Shown here: piece by piece, positions 1-8,993 of the stretch
Layout of the letters: the number at the start of each line of letters is the position of its first letter
Numbering within the stretch: the stretch's first letter is position 1
NCBI GenBank assembly: GCA_000697335.1
Contig: JNEM01012876.1
Span: forward strand, 1-15,693
Length of the DNA: 15,693 nucleotides
Direction: 5' to 3'
Source: Conidiobolus incongruus B7586
Lineage: Eukaryota; Entomophthoromycota; Entomophthoromycetes; Entomophthorales; Conidiobolaceae
Program-made: the position numbers and the translations under genes
The notes under the pieces: generated by a model
What the model saw: only the letters and a program-made list of their open reading frames with translations
What the model was told of the DNA's origin: nothing
The model's database searches: none

Positions 1-632
1 TTTTAAGAATTATTTTATTAACAGATATAAAGCTATTATTAATAAATTATAAGAACCAAAATAATTATCTAATATATATTAATTTTAATTAAATTAAAAT
101 ATAATATTTATTAAATTATTTTTTATAATATAGGAATAAGGTCTAAAATAATATAATATTAAATTCCTATAAGGAATATGTAAAATAAATTTATAATTGA
201 TATTGAAATAAAAAATATATTTTATTATTAATAAATAATTTGTATATTTGATTTTGGTTTGATAACTGATATATCTAATGTTAATTAAATATATAATAAT
301 AATAATAATTAAAAATTAAAAATAATATCTGAAAAAATATTATAATATATATAAATAAATTAAATAATATATATTATTCAATTATTAACTGAATTATGAT
401 TTAGAATAGAAAATTTATAATTTCAAAAATTTAAATAAACCAATATATATAATATAAATAAAACTAAAAAAATAATATATATTTTAATTAACAAATCATA
501 TAATTATTTATATTTATTAATGAATGAAATTAAGCTTATATATAATATATTAAGCTAAAATTCATAATAATTTAAAACAAAAAAAATATATATTATAAAT
601 GAAAAAATTAATTATTAGAAATATTGCTGAAT
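1..632. other. very AT-rich gene-free stretch
   Basis: I see no supportable gene here. The stretch is almost pure A/T with short TAA/AAT runs (for example around 290-312) and frequent stops in all six frames. An open frame that crosses 562-641 on the minus strand is only the run-out of the frame that passes through the tRNA and should not be read as protein. Confidence 0.7.
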
Positions 633-637
633 AAAAA
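633..637 (-). terminator. Pol III T-run terminator of tRNA-Asn
   Basis: Read on the minus strand, a run of five T begins four bases after the discriminator base of the tRNA. Four or more T on the non-template strand is the standard RNA polymerase III termination signal, and the spacing is typical. In such AT-rich DNA a T5 run is common by chance, so the position is the main support. Confidence 0.8.
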
Positions 638-641
638 CACA

Positions 642-715
642 CGCTCCCAGGTGGGCTTGAACCACCAACCTCCCGATTAACAGTCGGACGCGCTAGCCAA
701 TTGCGCCATGGAAGC
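642..715 (-). tRNA. tRNA-Asn (anticodon GTT)
   Basis: A complete 74-nt cytosolic eukaryotic tRNA gene without intron or encoded CCA. On the minus strand the 7-bp acceptor stem closes (GCTTCCA with TGGGAGC, one G-T pair). The D-arm has the GCGC/GCGC stem, the anticodon stem TCCGA/TCGGG closes over loop CTGTTAA with anticodon GTT, and the T-stem GGTGG/CCACC closes over TTCAAGC. The internal promoter is intact: the A box reads TGGCGCAATTGG and the B box GGTTCAAGCCC, both fitting consensus. The discriminator is G. The sequence matches the general pattern of eukaryotic tRNA-Asn, so it should be charged with asparagine and read AAC/AAU codons. It is flanked by a Pol III T-run downstream and by an unusually GC-richer island directly upstream. 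Confidence 0.97.
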
Positions 716-717
716 CC

Positions 718-897
718 AATAACAATGTCACGGCTCTCAGTGGTATTACAACTGGATTCATGATTACTAGTAGTTGTCACTAATCTATAACCTGCACAGC
801 TAGAACTGTACTGTGCATTGGTACGCAGATTAATAATATACAGAAATATGTTAAGAACAAGCATCAGGCTTATTTTACTCATTGCACAAAATATCAA
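718..897 (-). CDS. possible signal-peptide exon, incomplete
   Basis: An ATG-initiated frame of 60 codons runs toward the tRNA on the same strand. Residues 1-28 look like a secretory signal: short polar start (a second Met at residue 6), a hydrophobic core at about residues 11-24, then T-N-A before a possible cleavage at A28/Q29. The mature part is Ser/Thr-rich with two cysteines (C34, C50) and one N-glycosylation sequon (N51-T-T). The frame continues in phase into the tRNA gene, which cannot be its true end. Either an intron starts before the tRNA (a weak donor-like CAG/GTTATA lies at the C34-A-G codons), or this is the 5' remnant of a gene cut off by the tRNA, or the frame is fortuitous. Base composition is clearly less AT-rich than the surroundings, which favours something real. 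I do not recognise a family. Confidence 0.3.
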
Positions 898-967
898 GCC
901 AAAGCTTAGTTATTGTACCAAAAATGGTGTTTGTATAATAATACCAGTATTAGGAGAGAGTCATATG

Positions 968-1035
968 CATGTGATATGATTCTATTGGTAGAATGTTAAG
1001 AGACTTAGGAGAAATAGGGTCAGATCTCTCTTAAA
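968..1035 (+). pseudogene. degenerate tRNA-like sequence
   Basis: A D-arm-like hairpin (ATTCT at 979-983 with AGAAT at 990-994 around loop ATTGGT) is followed by a perfect 8-bp inverted repeat (TTAAGAGA at 996-1003, TCTCTTAA at 1027-1034). Between them lies a partial B-box-like GGGTCAGATCT. The TTGGTAGAAT core resembles tRNA D-loops, but no acceptor stem closes and the B box has several mismatches. It resembles the block near 10004-10030. It could be a decayed tRNA or the head of a tRNA-derived SINE; chance is not excluded. Confidence 0.25.
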
Positions 1036-2623
1036 TTGAATTTTCATTACCCAAAATTTTCAACTAAAATTATCATCAAATGTTACTTTTTTAATTGATT
1101 ATAATATGGATTTTTAATAGACTTCAAATCTTTTTCCTTGAACTAATATTTCAACTCTAATAATTTGGTATTATTCCTTTTGACAACAAACTTGAATTTT
1201 AAAATAATTTCCCTTTTTATATTTTATATAAATATTTTAATTATCCAAGATGACTATATAATTATTAATATAAGTTTAAAATCGTTTTATGAAATAAATA
1301 TAATATTAAATAGTTATCATTATCAATGACACATAATTTTGATTTAATAAATTTAATAAAAAACATTTTGAATATACTTTTTTAGTTTGAATAGATTAAA
1401 ATTTAATAAATTTCAAAAAGATTGTGATATTATCTATTTTAAAATAACCAAATTAAATATATTTATTATTTTAATATTAAAAACTATAAAAAAAGAAATT
1501 GAGAGTTGTAGGTTAAACTATAATATAATAACACTCAAATATTTCAAAATTATTAACCATAATAGTTAATTATATTGAATATACATGAATTCTATTTTTT
1601 AATAAAAAATTAATTTAAATAAAAACTATTAAATGAGAAATAAAAAAATGATAAATTATAGGGAGAAAAAGAAATGTTGTGATATGTGATAATATATCAT
1701 TTAATATAATGTTATTCAATTTAAATAATTTATTATAAAAAAATTCTATATTAACAATTAAGTATTTTATTATTTATATTATAGGTAATAGTTGAAAGAA
1801 TTCATTAAATATGTAGCAACCGAGATATATTAAACTAATGTCATAATGCTATATATCCGAATTATACTATTATTAACAATATATTATTTGAATATCAAAA
1901 AAAAAATTAAAAATTTAATCTAAATATAATTTAAATTTTTTAATATATCTATATATTGTTATATTATAATATATTATATTTGATTTCTAAAATACTAATT
2001 TACTAATATATGGATTTTGAATTTTTTCTAATATAAGGTGTTTATTATATATTGAATTCACTTTTGTAATTATATAAAAATAAATACTATATATAATATT
2101 CGGATACGCTGACAAATTTGAATTTTATTTAAAACCGAGTATTTTTTTATAAATTATTAAATTTTAATGAATTTTGTAAAGACAGGAAGATTATAAACTT
2201 AGAAATTTTTTCCCTTTATATAGTATTATTTAGCTATGGTCTATATATTTTTATCCTTAATTCTATATTTATTTATATAATTTTATAAAAATTTACTTTG
2301 ATTGTTAGAATATTATTAATCTTCTGCTCAAATATAATTATATACCTCCTTATTTAATTTTATTAAGTATTAGCTATTATTTGAATGGAATGTTAAAAAG
2401 ATATTTTTTAATTAGAATAGCTTTATTAGATATCATGATATTTTGTTATTTATGATAAATGAATAATGCTAATTTATCTATTAAAAGTTAGCTAATTTGA
2501 TTATTTAGATCTTCAAAATATCAATTGATATTATATTTTGAAATTACTAATCTGATTATATAAAGATAAATGAATATATCATTATTATAATAAGGTTATT
2601 TATATTTTATATTGATAATAAGT

Positions 2624-2644
2624 TAATAATAATAATAATAATAA
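2624..2644. repeat. (TAA)7 microsatellite
   Basis: Seven perfect tandem copies of TAA. Similar but shorter AAT-type runs occur near 290-312. It is likely to vary in length between isolates. Confidence 0.9.
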
Positions 2645-2812
2645 ATCATAATAAACTTATCAATGGTATATATTCAAAATATATACTTATAAAATTATTA
2701 ATATATCTTTTGAAATTAATTACAAAATTTATATTCAATATAATAATCACTAATTACAATATATAATGTATCTAAAATTATTTGGAACAAAATGTTAAGT
2801 ATGACATTGTTT

Positions 2813-2818
<6 letters not shown>

Positions 2819-2850
<32 letters not shown>
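2819..2850. repeat. (AT)16 microsatellite
   Basis: Sixteen uninterrupted AT dinucleotides, the longest pure dinucleotide run in the window, ending at TGCA. It is self-complementary and can extrude as a cruciform or slip during replication, so the assembled length may be inaccurate. Confidence 0.95.
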
Positions 2851-2852
<2 letters not shown>

Positions 2853-3212
2853 CATTATAAACACAATCACTCAATTATATTACAAATTCAAATAAAAACG
2901 AATTATAAAATATCATATCATATTCAATATTGAAATTTTATTAAACTACCACAATTTAGTAAAATAAATAAAAACTCTATATTATAGCCGGGTTTATTTT
3001 TAATCAATATATAATAAAAGAGGATGAAATTATATAAATTAACACTTAAGCCATACCATTATCTGTGATTGAAATATATTTTTTTATTGGATATATTTGG
3101 TGAAATTTTTACTATGAAAATTTGATTTGGAAAAACATATTTATTTTGTGTCTGTAACTATGAATTAATTTATATTGAATGATTGTTAAAATTATTATAC
3201 AACTTAATATAG

Positions 3213-3366
3213 AGATCTTGCAATGTATTGAGCAAGTTGTATGATATTCACGCACAGGTAGTAGACACTGCTAATAATTGGGATCAATTAAAGAATATCT
3301 TTGGTTTTGAATATTTTTTTCAATTTGTAAATCAAACTGTTAAAATTTTCAGGCTAAATCATATAA
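3213..3366 (+). other. possible exon or decayed coding stretch
   Basis: A frame without ATG opens directly after an AG that could be a splice acceptor (TAATATAG at 3205-3212) and runs about 50 codons to a TAA at 3364-3366. The encoded residues are mixed and protein-like rather than low complexity, with a charged first half and an aromatic hydrophobic second half (FGFEYFFQFVNQTVKIF). A different frame nearby (about 3375-3480) also stays open. No start codon, no convincing partner exon and no recognised family were found. An open run of this length is expected by chance somewhere in the window, so this is a weak call. Confidence 0.15.
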
Positions 3367-4337
3367 ATTTGTAAAGCAAATTATGTGAGAATGATGTCTC
3401 TAACCAAGGTGAAATCCTATTTTACTTTAAGAAAGTTATATTTATTTAATGCATATTGGCAGATAACTAGATTTCAATAATTACTTTATGTAATGTTTAT
3501 CATTTCAATAGAAAATAATAGAATAATATTGATATTGTATTTGTGAAATTTATATTGTTTTTCATTTGCTAAAATTTTTAGTATTTGATCAATTTCACAC
3601 CAGTCACTAAATTTTAAAAAATTTTATTAATTCAAAAATTCTAGTATTATTTTTTTGATCGAATTTAAACTTTGATGTTCATTTCGTAAATCATCAACAT
3701 CAGTTAGTATTTTTAATAATATGATCCTTAAAATTATTAATCGCATAACTTGATAAATCAGTATATTTCCAGCAAGTAAAAATTTGAATCATTTTACACG
3801 GCAATATATGGCTTTAGCGATATTTGAATACTTCAAATTGATTAATAAAAAATTAAAATTAATTACAAATATCATAAAGCAATTAGTTCAAATTTATCAA
3901 TCCTATAAATGTTTAATAAATATTTATATCATTATTTTAATACTGTGTAAATAATTAAATGATTTCATAAACATCTCAATCAATCAAGGTCAATATAAAA
4001 TCTCATTATTTAATTAATAATATGAACATAATAATTGTTAAAATATTTATCATTTGATTTTATTAATTTTGAAAATGTTGATTTAGGTAAATAATAATAA
4101 TTCAAATAATTAGATATTTTAATGGTTTAGTTAACTTTATAATTACTGATAAAATGATATTTTGGATTATACTTGGTCAAATGAACTATGCAATGACCAA
4201 CAGCAAAATTCTAGTTTTTAATTTGTTCGGTTAATTTGATTGGAACAATACAAGTAATCAAATGAACACATGATCAGGCTTGATGTCCACAGTTATTTTG
4301 CAAAGAATGTGCTAAATATAAGATATTATGAGATGAA
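3367..4337. other. AT-rich intergenic DNA 3' of receptor 1
   Basis: No gene can be supported. A slightly GC-richer patch at about 4165-4310 holds only short open frames on either strand (under 30 codons) with no recognisable motif. The 3' untranslated region of receptor 1 should end within this stretch. Confidence 0.5.
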
Positions 4338-4343
4338 TTTATT
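4338..4343 (-). promoter_or_regulatory. candidate polyadenylation signal, receptor 1
   Basis: AATAAA on the minus strand, starting 12 bases after the stop codon of receptor 1. The same hexamer lies within about 20 bases of the stop in all three receptor genes. The hexamer is frequent in such AT-rich DNA, so the shared position is the only support. Confidence 0.4.
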
Positions 4344-4354
4344 AGAATTAAATA

Positions 4355-5317
4355 TTAAATAGTATTAATTTGGGGTCGAGTCTTCAATTTATAAAATCCC
4401 AAAGTCATTAGCATCTGCCATTCTTGTTTTGTCTCTTCTTGAATAAATAAAATCACTGAAGCATTTGCAAGACTTGTCATTGATAAGCACACAGTCGATA
4501 TCACTTCCCAAGTTGTACTTTTGGTACTATCGAACTGGATTAAAAATAGTAGTATAAATAAAATGATTTTTGGAGAGTATAGAATAATATAAGTCACTAA
4601 TAACCCTATGAACTTCCAGTTTATAGCTCTCTTTTGCTTTTGAATCTGGATAAGTAAGTCTCGATCCTGGTCACTTTTCCTGAAGATACTATCATAGTAT
4701 TTATTGTAATGGACATAAATAGCAATATAACTTGCACATAAAATTAGGAAAGTCACAGCTAATTTAATTGATATGACTATTCCAAAACTGAATTCATATT
4801 CTTCTGGATGTTGTTTGAGAGGTGGACAAAATTTACCCCATGAAATTTCCCTGTATGCTGTATCTCTAACACCATTAGCAATACCATTCAAAATAAACGA
4901 AAAGAAAATTACGGACGCCCAAATATAAGATCTCACATGGATTTTAAACACAATGATTAGACATCTGACTAAGCTCAACATACTCACAATATCTAAAGAG
5001 GTGAAAATTGATGTAAAAAATACTGTGCCCGTGATATTACAAAAGAAAACAGATGCTTCTGGATTTGTGAAGTAATCGGCTGACCATTTATAGATTAATC
5101 GAGTCAAAGACATAGTTATAAGACCAAAATCGAATAAAGTGATTAATATAGATAGAACAGTGTCAATTTTTATCAATCGGATCCTGATGGTTAATATATA
5201 TAGTACTATTAAATTGAGCACTAGACCAGCCGAGCTCATTGCAAAAATAATAATCTCTGCAACCTTATGCCCAACATTCTCAGGCTCTGGTCTGTTGAAA
5301 TCAGGATTAGTTCTCAT
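4355..5317 (-). CDS. class A (rhodopsin-like) 7TM receptor 1
   Basis: A single-exon 320-residue membrane receptor, presumably in the plasma membrane and coupled to heterotrimeric G protein; the ligand is unknown. A short outer N-terminus (PDFNRPEPENVGH at 5-17) is followed by seven helices at roughly 19-45, 53-76, 91-124, 131-150, 178-203, 235-260 and 268-292, then an amphipathic helix 8 (about 293-305). Class A anchors fit by spacing: N35 (1.50), D63 (2.50), C93 (3.25) exactly 25 residues before R118 (3.50), C164 as the loop-2 disulfide partner, S107 (3.39), P249 (6.50) and N285 (7.49). Unusual residues: the DRY site reads V-R-C, position 6.48 is Tyr not Trp, NPxxY reads NASVI, and 7.43 is Ser, so it is not a retinal-Schiff-base opsin. 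The intracellular third loop is basic (QKQKR). A sequon sits at N94-I-T, just after C93. The start is the only in-frame Met before the conserved N-terminus and lies 44-51 bases downstream of a TATA box. It is the most diverged of the three paralogues over the helices. Confidence 0.92.
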   Translation of the reverse strand: MRTNPDFNRPEPENVGHKVAEIIIFAMSSAGLVLNLIVLYILTIRIRLIKIDTVLSILITLFDFGLITMSLTRLIYKWSADYFTNPEASVFFCNITGTVFFTSIFTSLDIVSMLSLVRCLIIVFKIHVRSYIWASVIFFSFILNGIANGVRDTAYREISWGKFCPPLKQHPEEYEFSFGIVISIKLAVTFLILCASYIAIYVHYNKYYDSIFRKSDQDRDLLIQIQKQKRAINWKFIGLLVTYIILYSPKIILFILLFLIQFDSTKSTTWEVISTVCLSMTSLANASVILFIQEETKQEWQMLMTLGFYKLKTRPQINTI

Positions 5318-5341
5318 TTCAAATAAAACTAAAACTGTTTC

Positions 5342-5377
5342 AATTATGATATAGCATGGATATTTATACTATTTCAA
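5342..5377 (-). promoter_or_regulatory. conserved TATA promoter block, receptor 1
   Basis: On the minus strand TATAAATATCCAT (5356-5368) lies 44-51 bases upstream of the receptor 1 ATG. A block of about 36 bases around it matches the equivalent block upstream of receptor 2 at about 31 positions by eye, including the flanking TTGAAA-type bases and ATCATAATT. TATAAATA is a good TATA box, and the distance would leave a short 5' leader of about 15-25 bases. An indel between the two copies inside this block breaks any shared reading frame, which argues that it is non-coding. Confidence 0.55.
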
Positions 5378-5949
5378 TTTGGAAAGAATGTAAAATTTTA
5401 AATATAATTTACCATAATTGAATTCATAAAATATTTTATACTAGTTCATAATTATTAAAGAAATAACCAATCAAATTACTTTCACAATAAAAAAGTTGAG
5501 TATTTAAATTTTAATTAAATACCTCAAAAATTTAGGTATTCAAAAATTATATATAAAAATATAAAATCAATAATGAATCATTATATTTTTTTTTATTTCA
5601 TTATAAAATATACTTATACAAGTAAAGTATTAACAATCCTCAAATGAGATATTCTATAATTGCTATTGTTATAAAATATAAATTATTTGCATTTACTATT
5701 TCTTATTAAAACTTGGAAATCCAAGATTAATCCGGAATATTTTTGTTGGATAAGAATAATGTTAAACGAAGTCTTATTATTTGGTCAAATGTCATTTAAT
5801 TTTCTGAATAACAATTTTAATATGTAGAATAAAAATCATAATAATATTGAGGTAATAATACCCTAGTGAATATAATAATATGATTTTATAATATAGATTC
5901 TAAATACAATAAAGTCAATTGAAGACTTATTTTGGTATACAATGAAAAA

Positions 5950-6016
5950 ACATACCCTAAAAACTATTATTATTATTAGAACTCATGACCTTATTAATAA
6001 TAATGAATGGGTATGT
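5950..6016. repeat. imperfect inverted repeat (hairpin)
   Basis: ACATACCC at 5950-5957 is the exact reverse complement of GGGTATGT at 6009-6016. Inside these arms an ATT-rich run (about 5965-5977) faces a complementary AAT-rich run (about 5994-6004), so a roughly 67-base hairpin with an internal bulge can form. It could be a small MITE-like remnant or a structural element; no target-site duplication is evident. Confidence 0.5.
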
Positions 6017-7774
6017 GAAAATTAATTTTAATATTAATATTAAATATCAAATAAATTTATGAATCCATTATTAAAATGTGGTTATCATTAAATGTTTGAT
6101 AACTCATATACAAAGTAATTTAGTTAATTCGATTATACATTTTGATATATTATATATTATTGAAATTCAAATAAGAGTGTATTTATCATAATCTTATATA
6201 TTTATTTGTTACTGAGTGTGATAGGAATTATTATATAAGAATATTTAATTATTTTAATTCAATTATCAATAAATTCAGTTATGGTAATTTTGATATTTTG
6301 TTTGAGAATGTGGAATTATTTTTGAATTGATCATCAAATGATAAACTGGTGCATTTATTTTAACAAAATATAATCATAATTAGTTTATTGTATGAGGTTA
6401 ATTTAAATCAATTAACAATTTAGAATATATTTACAATATTAATAACATTATATATAAACATTCAAAAATATCATTAAAATAATAAATCTTTTAAATGAAT
6501 TATTTTTAATATTTAATATATAATCATAAAATTAATACTCTATTTTAATATATCCATAATTGTGTTTTATACAAAGTAATTCTAGATGTCATTTGATTAT
6601 ATTTGAGATGAAAATTGGGGTACTAATGATAATTTATATACCATTAAAAACGAAAAAATGTTTAATATTGAATAAATGTAACTGTAATTATTACATTCAA
6701 TATGTAACAATATATATATATATACCATTTTCAAATATTATGCTTTATTATATTTATTATTTAATATTTATTAGAGAATATAATTATTATACTTATTACT
6801 TAGAAATCATTAGTAATTTTTTCACATTATTTAATATCTAATCAAGTTCTAAATCTTTAATAAAATTCCTTAGTAAGCTAATAGGATTTAAATAAGTTTC
6901 AAGTAATTATTAAATTGTCTTTTAATAATAAGCTTTCATAATTTTGGTAATATAATTTGATATTATGACATATCAACCTGATTAATAAAATTATACTTGA
7001 ATCATTCTTTTCTTTTCTTTTTCGAAATTTAAAATACTAAAAAAAATTTTTATTGGTTTTCATTAGATTAAATTATAAATTTTAATAATATTTTATTATA
7101 TGATAAATTAAATATACATAAATATATATATGTAATGTTTATTATAGATTAAATATTTTATTTATTAAAATGACTTAATATTTAATTTTTATTAAAACTT
7201 ATTGATTTTATGTAATATTAAAATTATCAATTTATTATATATTTGTATATCAATATATATTACAAACTTCTTAACAATATTTTATTTTAATTAAAAAAAA
7301 TTAAAAATTATATATTAATTTTTTTAATATTATGGATTAATATAATAATATACACTCAAAGGATAAAAGCATCATTTCAATATATATATATATATATCAT
7401 TTACTGAAAAAATAAGTTGTTAGGTAAATAAGTTGAAAAAATAGAAAGTTAAAAGTGTAATATGCTAAAACTAATATATATCAAATTCGATGCATCTTTT
7501 TCATGTGTTAATATATATAAATATAATCAATAATAGTAAAGGGGATATGTGTAGTAACTTAATGATATTTAATATTTATTAGATTAATTTATTGTATGAT
7601 ATATTCTAAAGTTTGGTAATAATGATTAATTAAATATTGCTTATAAGTTAATTATACACCCTGATATATTATTTTGTTCATTAAACCAATCATATTGAAA
7701 AATTAGTCACTGGTGCCAGTATTATGGATTCATAACAAGAACTTTAACAATTGTTAATTTATGTTAACTGAACC

Positions 7775-7807
7775 ATTGTTCAATTTACAATGAACAATCA
7801 TTGTAAA
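7775..7807. repeat. overlapping alternative hairpins
   Basis: Two mutually exclusive stems share sequence: ATTGTTCA (7775-7782) with TGAACAAT (7791-7798), and TTTACAATG (7784-7792) with CATTGTAAA (7799-7807). Both are perfect. The site lies about 170 bases beyond the stop of receptor 2, so it could be in its 3' region or outside the transcript. Confidence 0.6.
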
Positions 7808-7965
7808 ATTATTAATAATCGTATAATAAAAACAATTTAAAATCTTGGTTTTAATAAGTTTCAAATGTAATAAATATTTATCTGATAAATATTAAATTAA
7901 ATTATTAATAAAAATAATGATAAAAGATAAAAATTCAATAATATCCCTGAGATAAATTTTAAGTT

Positions 7966-7971
7966 TTTATT
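7966..7971 (-). promoter_or_regulatory. candidate polyadenylation signal, receptor 2
   Basis: AATAAA on the minus strand, starting 7 bases after the receptor 2 stop codon. It is in the same relative place as in the other two paralogues, but the hexamer alone is weak evidence in this composition. Confidence 0.35.
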
Positions 7972-7977
7972 TTTAAT

Positions 7978-8931
7978 TTATAAAAAATTATCCACTCGAG
8001 CTCTACTCTTCAATTTAAAAAATCCTAAAGTCTTTAAAACTTGCCATTCATGTTTCGTCTCTTCTTGGATAAATAAAATTACCGAAGCATTCACTATACT
8101 TTCCATTGATAAGGTGACAGAAGAAACAACTTCCCACGTTTGATCAAACTGATATGTAGATAGATTTAATGCAATCAACAAAATTAATTTAGGACAGTAT
8201 AATATAATGTAAGCAATAACTAATCCTATAAACTTAATATTCATATCCCTTTGCTGTTTACGCATTTGAATAAGGACCTGTTGATCATTATCTTCCTTGG
8301 TATATAAATTCTTAAAGTATCGATTATAGTGAATATGAATAAGAATATACGATATAATTAAAGTAAGGAAACTAATAACCGATTTAGCCAATATACTCGT
8401 TGACAAAACTAATTCATATTCTTTAACTTCTTTTGATATAGGTTGGCAGAATCTTCCCCAAGAAATTTCTCGATAGGCACTTGATCTGATTGCAAGAGCA
8501 ATGAGATTATATACGAAGAAAATGAATGCGATTGTAATCCATATAAGTGATTTGAGTTTAATTCTGAAAACAATAACTAAACATCTGACTAAGGTCAAGA
8601 TACTCACTATATCCAAAGAAGTAAAAATTGATGTAGAAGATATTATACCAGTTACTCTACAGAAGATTAAGGATGAGATAGTGTAATTAACCGCCCATTT
8701 ATAGATTAGACGAGTCATTGTCATAATCACAATACCAAAATCAAATATAGTGACAAGTGTAGATAAAATAGTATCAATTCTTATCAGCCGAATTCTAACA
8801 ATTAATATATACAGCACTAACAAGTTAATTATTAGACCAGTTAAACTCATTAGAAACATAATAATTTCTGCAACCAAATGCCCAACATTCTCAGGTTCTG
8901 GTCTGTTGAAATCAGGATAAAATAAATTCAT
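7978..8931 (-). CDS. class A (rhodopsin-like) 7TM receptor 2
   Basis: A single-exon receptor of 317 residues when started at 8931. The open frame extends 33 codons further upstream (to 9030), but I prefer the inner Met. It matches the start and length of both paralogues, has A at -3, and the upstream extension contains the conserved TATA box and a poly-A/T tract. Helices lie at about 19-45, 54-77, 89-122, 129-149, 176-201, 233-258 and 264-288. Anchors: N36 (1.50), D64 (2.50), C91 (3.25) to R116 (3.50) at the standard 25 spacing, S105 (3.39), C162 (loop-2 disulfide), P247 (6.50), N281 (7.49). The switch motifs are altered as in the siblings: V-R-C for DRY, Tyr at 6.48 (YCP), NASVI for NPxxY, Ser at 7.43. 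Sequons sit at N82-Y-T (outer loop 1) and N256-L-S (outer loop 3). The body is closest to receptor 3 (about two-thirds identical by eye), while the first 20-25 residues match receptor 1. Confidence 0.93.
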   Translation of the reverse strand: MNLFYPDFNRPEPENVGHLVAEIIMFLMSLTGLIINLLVLYILIVRIRLIRIDTILSTLVTIFDFGIVIMTMTRLIYKWAVNYTISSLIFCRVTGIISSTSIFTSLDIVSILTLVRCLVIVFRIKLKSLIWITIAFIFFVYNLIALAIRSSAYREISWGRFCQPISKEVKEYELVLSTSILAKSVISFLTLIISYILIHIHYNRYFKNLYTKEDNDQQVLIQMRKQQRDMNIKFIGLVIAYIILYCPKLILLIALNLSTYQFDQTWEVVSSVTLSMESIVNASVILFIQEETKHEWQVLKTLGFFKLKSRARVDNFL

Positions 8932-8958
8932 TTTAAATGAATAGTATAAAGAAGCTAA

Positions 8959-8993
8959 AATTATGATAGATAATGGATATTTATATATTTCAA
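8959..8993 (-). promoter_or_regulatory. conserved TATA promoter block, receptor 2
   Basis: TATAAATATCCAT on the minus strand (8973-8985) places TATAAATA 47-54 bases upstream of the chosen ATG. The block is shared with receptor 1 at nearly the same distance. If translation began at 9030 this TATA box would lie inside coding sequence, so the block decides the start in favour of 8931. Confidence 0.55.

Larger units (their letters stand above)
1036..3200. other. AT-rich intergenic DNA
   Basis: No supportable gene. The frame at 1387-1569 on the plus strand is lysine/asparagine/isoleucine-rich low complexity of the kind AT-rich DNA produces by chance. Two simple repeats at 2624-2644 and 2819-2850 are listed separately. 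Confidence 0.6.
5378..7965. other. AT-rich spacer between receptors 1 and 2
   Basis: No gene can be supported. The plus-strand frame at 6560-6841 encodes mostly Ile, Tyr, Asn and Leu and looks like chance in AT-rich DNA. Short (TA)n runs occur near 6712-6724 and 7380-7397. Two hairpin-forming sites are listed separately. The upstream regulatory region of receptor 1 and the 3' end of receptor 2 must lie in this spacer. Confidence 0.55.

Noticed and set aside
562-717. Downstream part of the minus-strand frame that runs through tRNA-Asn
   Set aside because: It is translated tRNA followed by AT-rich flank; the tRNA is complete, so this is not protein.
716-960. Solo LTR upstream of the tRNA
   Set aside because: Location fits tRNA-targeting elements, but no convincing TG/CA ends, target-site duplication or second copy is visible in the window.
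1387-1569. 60-codon plus-strand frame
   Set aside because: Lys/Asn/Ile/Leu low complexity typical of chance frames in AT-rich DNA, with no motif or context.
2624-2850. CRISPR-like or satellite array
   Set aside because: These are simple di- and trinucleotide runs without spaced unique units.
3213-3366. Resemblance of this frame to insect gustatory receptor C-terminal helices
   Set aside because: Only a loose by-eye pattern (Asp-Thr-Ala then Phe-Gly spacing) and the spacing is off; it would not be safe to name a family or assign an insect host.
5139-5354. Plus-strand frame antisense to the 5' end of receptor 1
   Set aside because: Shadow of the conserved receptor on the other strand. Similar shadows at 8501-8686 and 14405-14593 were rejected for the same reason.
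6560-6841. 93-codon plus-strand frame
   Set aside because: Dominated by Ile, Tyr, Asn and Leu from TA-rich runs, with an embedded (TA)n, no known domain and no promoter or partner gene.
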